DNA of 13,565 nt from Byssothecium circinans (lineage: Eukaryota > Ascomycota > Dothideomycetes > Pleosporales > Massarinaceae). The position numbers and the translations under genes are program-made. Positions 9,601-13,565 of the stretch are shown here, piece after piece (the first letter of the stretch is position 1; each line of letters begins with the position of its first letter). A model generated the notes under the pieces. That model did no database searches, had not been told where the DNA came from, and saw nothing but the letters and a program-made list of their open reading frames with translations. The stretch lies in contig ML977014.1 of the NCBI GenBank assembly GCA_010015675.1, positions 48,226-61,790 on the forward strand, in the 5' to 3' direction.

Positions 9601-11602
9601 TACTAACGCTTATAATACTTCTCTAAATCTATATCTAACTCCCACATTAATAGCTACTCTAGGCTAACTATAAGAGCAACCGACACTATCCTAAATAGTG
9701 TTAAACCGTCACAAAACAGTACTAAACCGTCACGGACGCTTAAGTAACACACTAGTTATATTATTAAACGCAATTAAGCTACTAAACTAGGGAAAGTGTA
9801 AGTATACTACTAATAAGTACATTAAGCCTACTAATGTACTTAATCATTAAACCTAACTACGTATTATAAACGCGCTAGTTACCTACTAGAGCTCCTTTAT
9901 ATCCGCAGCTTTTACACTAAAGACTTAACTTTATTACTTATAGCTTCCACCCGTACTAAGGTTTTAGAATAATCTTAAGAACCTACTAACTAAAATCCGT
10001 AGTAGCTTCATAGCTGCATGCAGAGTAGAGATTGACACTATTACTTAGAAAGGCACGTATAGAGAGCTTGCTATGAATAAGATTAATTTCACTCAGCTTA
10101 AAATCCTCCCTCTAATGTGGGTTTGGATATACAAGTTTAATAGGGATTATTTAATTAAGTTTAAAGCACGCATCTATGTATGAGGAGATCTATAAATAAC
10201 AGCTAAAGACACTTAAGCAATCACATTAGCTATCCGCATATTCCGCGCCCTTATGGCGATTGCAGCCTACTTTAACCTTGAAATTTGATAGTATAATATG
10301 GTTAACGCTTTTACTAATGCGCTTCTACCACGACCTATCTACACATTTTAACTAGAAGGCTTTAGAGATGGCAACTATATCTAGGAACTGCTTAGAGCCT
10401 TATACGGTCTTAAAACCTCTCCCTTTCTTTAGTATAATGACTTCACGGCCACCCTTCAATCTCTCAGCTTTCAACCTATCCTTAATGCCAACTGTCTGTA
10501 GACTAATGATAAGATAGTTATGTTCTTCTACGTAGACGACATTATTACAATAGCGAAGCCTAGTTATACTAAGGCCCTTAATGAGTTTGAATAGAAGCTC
10601 TCTAGTTGATATGAAATCACTAACCTAAAAGATCATACTAAATAAACGTTCTACGGTGTTACTATTTACTAAAACCGCGAGGATGGCGATCTCTAGCTCT
10701 TATAAAAGGCCTACATTAACACTATTTACCATAAATACTACGCACCTAAGCCATGGAACAGGTGTCCTCCTACACCGCTACTATCTAAAGCCCTGATTCC
10801 ATCCTTAGGCACTAAGAATCCATCAAACGCTAAACGCTACGCATAGGTAGTTAGTTTAATAGGCTACGCTGTAGGTGCGACGCGCCCAGACGTCTCTAAA
10901 GCTTACTCAAAGCTAGCCAAGTTCCTCACTAACCCATCAGGCAAACACATAGCTGCGGCTTACTAATGCCTAGCTTATTTATTCTACATACAGGACCTAA
11001 GCATTCACTACTTAGCTAATAACGATACCGCAATCAACCACATCAAAGATTAGGAAGAAGTCAATTTCTTCCTAGCTATAGACGCTTCATACGCTGACCA
11101 TAAGGAGACTCACTGCTCTACTTAAGGCTGGGTCTTCATGTTCTTCAGCGGACCTGTAGACTAGAACTTAACTCTTTAATAGTGTGTTATAAAGTCTACC
11201 ACTAAAGCTAAGCTTATCGCTGCCTCTGCTAGAGCCACATAGCTAATATGGTAGTAGCGCTTATTACACGACCTTAGTCTACAGTTCTAACACGACTAAA
11301 TCCTACTGTATGATAACTAACAAACTATTAGCCTTCTTACAAAAGAGGTACCACAGCTTAAAACAACCCTGCGCCACGTTAATATCCATCATCACTGGCT
11401 CCGTTAAGCCACTCAAGACGGCACAATCCATCCTGTATATGTGGAAATGAAAGCATAACCTGCTAATAGATTTACTAAGCTGCTCACTCGTCAGAAGTAT
11501 AAGGATTAGATAAAGGGTCTCAACTTCTTAATGGTCCTAACACATATTCTTCAACCATCTATATCAGCACCTTCTACTAAGCTGTCTCTTACGCCATAGT
11601 GA
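6605..11602 (+). pseudogene. copia-2 gag-pol polyprotein, degenerate
   Basis: A single frame runs from ATG 6605 to TAG/TGA at 11597-11602 (about 1665 codons) without a net frameshift; checkpoints in Gag, integrase, RT and RNase H are all in register. The order is Gag (about residues 1-400), aspartic protease (D442 in LDCAS.IYICNN), pre-integrase (about 626-660), integrase, RT, RNase H. Integrase has N700 and N764 where catalytic Asp is expected, while the Glu of SGHAER (804) remains. RT has N1231 in QYNMVNAF (normally Asp), and keeps ALYGLKTSP and the YVDD box (1309). RNase H keeps D1493 in AIDASYAD. Most internal stops are TAA/TAG; three are TGA at Arg positions. The ATG at 6605 is the earliest in-frame start seen after the primer site. 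The protein is inactive. Confidence 0.93.
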
Positions 11603-11894
11603 GAATCCATCGTGACTCTACTACATACTGAGTCGTCACTCACGCTCTAGTGAGCCCCACAGTCGTAAGCGCCACAGTTTGCACCCACAGTCAAGTACGC
11701 ACACGCTATAGTCTGCACCTATAAGACCTTTGAAATACACTATTATACTTTACCACTAGGAAGACGTTCCTTAAGTACATAGGTCTACTACTGATACGGA
11801 TTAGTTTTCACACTTAGCTTAGCAAAGGAGTAGCTACCTAAACCTGAACCATGACCAACAGTGAACCTATATTTGAGGCACTGAGAACTAGAGT

Positions 11895-12042
11895 GTTGTT
11901 TACCTGCATAGTTGGTATTCCCAGTCTCTCACCCTATTAGAGACTGGATTGTTGTTTGCCCGTATAGTTAGCATTCCTAGTTCTCACCCATCGATAGAAC
12001 TGGACTATAGTTTGCCCGCACAGTTAGCATTCCTAGATTCTT
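11895..12042 (+). repeat. 56-bp tandem repeat, two full copies plus a partial
   Basis: Units start at 11895, 11951 and 12007, exactly 56 bp apart, sharing G/ATTTGCCCG..CAGTTAGCATTCC-type cores. The first two carry a hairpin in the second half: CAGTCTCT pairs with AGAGACTG in unit 1, and AGTTCT with AGAACT in unit 2. The third unit loses similarity near 12042. The end of a possible earlier unit is visible at 11881-11894. Confidence 0.85.
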
Positions 12043-12740
12043 ACATACTTAGCCTCTCAAAAGGCCCCAATTAATCACTCTTCGTCTCATAAAAGACATA
12101 CTATCTCTATTTAATCTCTTAAAAGGTCTACCATTATCTCATCTTCATGAGCAATCCACTGTTCATTACCGTCTCCAAACGGTTCTGCACTGTTCTTGAA
12201 CTACCAACGGTTCTCGACAGTTCCATTCTATTACTAAACTCTCTAAAGTTCACCTACTGTTCTACACGGTCACTGTGCCACCAACAGTTCTTGACCGTAT
12301 ATAACGGTTCAGTACGCTACAGTAAGAAATCCCAATCCAACAAACAACCACCTGAGAGCAAGCTTACTACACAACCAGCGGAGCTTCACGCCTTCGGCTT
12401 CAAAGCTTAGGGGGTAGAGCTCGTATGGATCAGAACCGTACCAGAACTGTTCCATACTGTCTTGATCTCTACTTGATCATCTCACACGCTTCAGTACCTG
12501 TATACACCACACTGTACCGCTCTCGATCAGATACACCTTGTCATTTTTCCCTGTCTGTGGGTTTGAGGTGATTGCTGAACCATTTCCTTCATCCGTTTGC
12601 CTCACAGCTCTACAAGAACCTGCTTGGCTTCGGAGGCTCCTTCTTCACACCTTTTTCCCACTAGGTTTGGTGTGTTTGCTGGGGTCGTCTTGTACCTATA
12701 TCCGCTCTATTCTCTCTTCACTCATTCATCCTGTACATGT

Positions 12741-12750
12741 TGAGGGGGTG
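12741..12750 (+). other. Second G-rich tract, identical to the terminal polypurine tract
   Basis: TGAGGGGGTG here repeats exactly at 12801-12810, 60 bp downstream. It may be an additional plus-strand primer or just a local duplication. Confidence 0.4.
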
Positions 12751-12798
12751 GGGGTGCCCATACAGGGGCGTACATCCAGCGCATCAGCTTCCTGCTTC

Positions 12799-12810
12799 AC
12801 TGAGGGGGTG
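12799..12810 (+). other. Polypurine tract of copia-2
   Basis: A GAGGGGGTG run lies directly against the TGTTGG start of the 3' LTR, the position required for priming plus-strand DNA synthesis. Confidence 0.75.
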
Positions 12811-12967
12811 TGTTGGACTGAACAGTACTTGACTGTTCAGGACGGTTCAGTACCGTTCCGGCCTAGCGCCGGCTCCTGCCTATATAGTCACCTCTCCTGA
12901 GCTACACCGCTGGACACACAATCGATCACTTTCTTATCGCATGCTCTCGGGTCTCTACTGTCCAACA
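12811..12967 (+). repeat. 3' LTR of copia-2, nearly unmutated
   Basis: It begins TGTTGGAC and ends GTCCAACA, a perfect 8-bp terminal inverted repeat with the canonical TG...CA. It is 157 bp, the same as the 5' LTR, and carries CpG, CA and TG sites that are transitions in the 5' copy. A TATATAG box lies at 12881-12887. An open frame at 12538-12900 runs into it by chance. Confidence 0.95.
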
Positions 12968-12972
12968 TAGAT
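12968..12972. repeat. 5-bp target site duplication, right copy (TAGAT)
   Basis: It matches 6298-6302 and closes the copia-2 insertion. Confidence 0.9.
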
Positions 12973-13565
12973 TAATAGCTAAACGTTAGTAATATACTAT
13001 ATAACTTTTAGGACTTACTTATTAGGATATTAATTAGTAGCTATTAAGTTATTATAGTGTGCAGCCTAGATTTAACGCTATTATAGTAGGTATAAGGTAG
13101 GGGGTAAGAAAAACTAAAAAACTTTCTAAATAAAGTTCTATATATTAGAAACCTATCGTTTTTTCTATAAGAAGGAGATAGTATATACTAAATAAAGCTA
13201 TATATAAGTTTAAAGTAAGTAATTATTTATAATACTAAAGATCTAGCCTAGGAAGTATAAGATTTTAGAAAAATTAGACACTACTTTATATTATAGCTTA
13301 TATAAGCTATTATCTAGTAGCTAACTATTTATATTACTTTTATATATATATATAAAGATTATTAAAAGAAAGAAAGTAAGAATACCTAGCTAGATAAAAC
13401 ATTTAATCATAGTTTTCTAATTTTAGGAATCTCTACCCTCCCTACGCTAATTCTCTAATAGGTCTAGGCTGCACGCTATAATTTTAGTGCTAATAGGTGT
13501 ATTATATATATATAAACTAGCTCTAAAGTTATTATAACTTATTTAGCTAGTTTAGTAGGTATTTA
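12973..13565. other. AT-rich flank, no gene recognised
   Basis: This is the right side of the copia-2 insertion site, so it was once contiguous with 6084-6297. It is RIP-like in composition, with a (TA)n run near 13342-13353 and another near 13502-13513. I see no similarity to the later part of copia-1 or to the missing gypsy segment. The only structure is the inverted repeat pair at 13051 and 13463. Confidence 0.6.
13051..13482. mobile_element. Possible small inverted-repeat element (MITE-like)
   Basis: Bases 13051-13070 match the reverse complement of 13463-13482 at 19 of 20 positions, the one difference being C/T. Looser inverted similarity (GTAGGG-rich) continues inward on both sides for about 40 bp. 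The 432-bp span has no coding frame. No clear target duplication was found, so the ends are uncertain. Confidence 0.4.

Larger units (their letters stand above)
11603..12810 (+). other. 3' non-coding region of copia-2
   Basis: This is 1.2 kb between the end of pol and the 3' LTR, unusually long for a copia element. No domain is recognisable in any frame. It starts with three CCACAGT copies (11657, 11672, 11685), then has 56-bp tandem repeats (11895-12042), an ACNGTTC motif array (from 12158) and two G-rich tracts. From about 12060 the sequence is much richer in C and G and retains CA and TG dinucleotides, so RIP barely touched it. Open frames here, such as 12147-12410, look accidental. Confidence 0.75.
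12158..12858. promoter_or_regulatory. Array of 14 ACNGTTC motifs in the 3' region and LTR U3
   Basis: On the plus strand ACNGTTC starts at 12158, 12179, 12189, 12207, 12217, 12256, 12284, 12304, 12832, 12842 and 12852. The reverse form GAACNGT starts at 12433 and 12820, and a palindromic GAACTGTTC lies at 12444-12452. Many are 10, 11, 20 or 21 bp apart, near one or two helical turns. The last four lie 22-61 bp upstream of the LTR TATATAG box. This suggests binding sites for a sequence-specific protein; its identity is unknown. Confidence 0.6.
6303..12967 (+). mobile_element. copia-2: structurally complete Ty1/copia LTR retrotransposon
   Basis: The element is 6665 bp long with 157-bp LTRs, a 5-bp target duplication, a primer-binding site, one gag-pol frame in the order Gag-protease-integrase-RT-RNase H (the copia order), a long 3' non-coding region and a G-rich polypurine tract. 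The structure is complete, but coding capacity is destroyed by RIP-type changes. Its mutational load is lower than in copia-1 and falls steeply toward the 3' end. It shares bases 6677-8013 with copia-1. Confidence 0.95.

Noticed and set aside
12147..12410. 87-codon plus-strand open frame
   Set aside because: It falls in the non-coding ACNGTTC array of copia-2 and is low in recognisable domains. It is open only because this part escaped RIP.
12538..12900. 120-codon plus-strand open frame with hydrophobic segments
   Set aside because: It crosses the polypurine tract and the 3' LTR start, so it cannot be an element gene product in that form; no known domain. Chance open frame in RIP-poor sequence.
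12973..13565. Possible remaining half of copia-1 or second gypsy LTR
   Set aside because: No similarity was seen to copia-2 bases after 8013 or to 3229-3727 by eye.
1..13565. Functional host genes, tRNA, rRNA or CRISPR
   Set aside because: No intact coding frame with a recognisable domain, no tRNA-like cloverleaf and no spaced direct repeat array was found; all coding similarity belongs to transposable elements.

Overview
The window is a block of dead, nested transposable elements from a filamentous ascomycete (Pezizomycotina-like) genome. I find no intact host gene. Nearly all of it shows the signature of repeat-induced point mutation (RIP): strong AT bias, very many TA dinucleotides, and reading frames that stay in register but are broken by TAA/TAG codons where Gln or Trp is expected. 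The family assignments come from reading these frames by eye through the stop codons, not from a database search.

Layout. (1) 1-769 and 2629-3228 are two parts of an old, heavily mutated Ty1/copia gag-to-protease segment (copia-1), which begins upstream of the window. (2) 770-2628 is a Fot1/pogo-type DNA transposon inserted in copia-1. It has 53-bp terminal inverted repeats and a TA duplication; the matching empty site is preserved in the second copia copy. (3) From 3229 a minus-strand Ty3/gypsy chromovirus interrupts copia-1: a probable 3' LTR (3229-3727), an integrase-chromodomain-RNase H frame (about 4320-6083), and on the opposite strand a degenerate ORF (3879-4559) encoding a Zn2Cys6-like cluster followed by a charged, probably coiled-coil stretch. 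The gypsy element stops abruptly near 6083, so its RT, protease, gag and 5' LTR are missing. (4) 6084-6297 is unassigned. (5) 6303-12967 is a structurally complete 6665-bp copia element (copia-2) with 157-bp LTRs, a TAGAT target duplication, a primer site resembling an initiator-tRNA anticodon arm, a single gag-pol frame (6605-11602) and a 1.2-kb 3' non-coding region. That region holds 56-bp tandem repeats, an ACNGTTC motif array and two identical G-rich tracts. (6) 12973-13565 is AT-rich and contains a possible small inverted-repeat element.

Order of events (inferred): copia-1 inserted first; the pogo and gypsy elements then inserted into it; the gypsy element was truncated; and copia-2 arrived last. 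Copia-2 is less mutated than copia-1. Its 3' end and 3' LTR are almost unmutated, although its 5' LTR carries 21 RIP-direction transitions. No product encoded here is likely to be functional.
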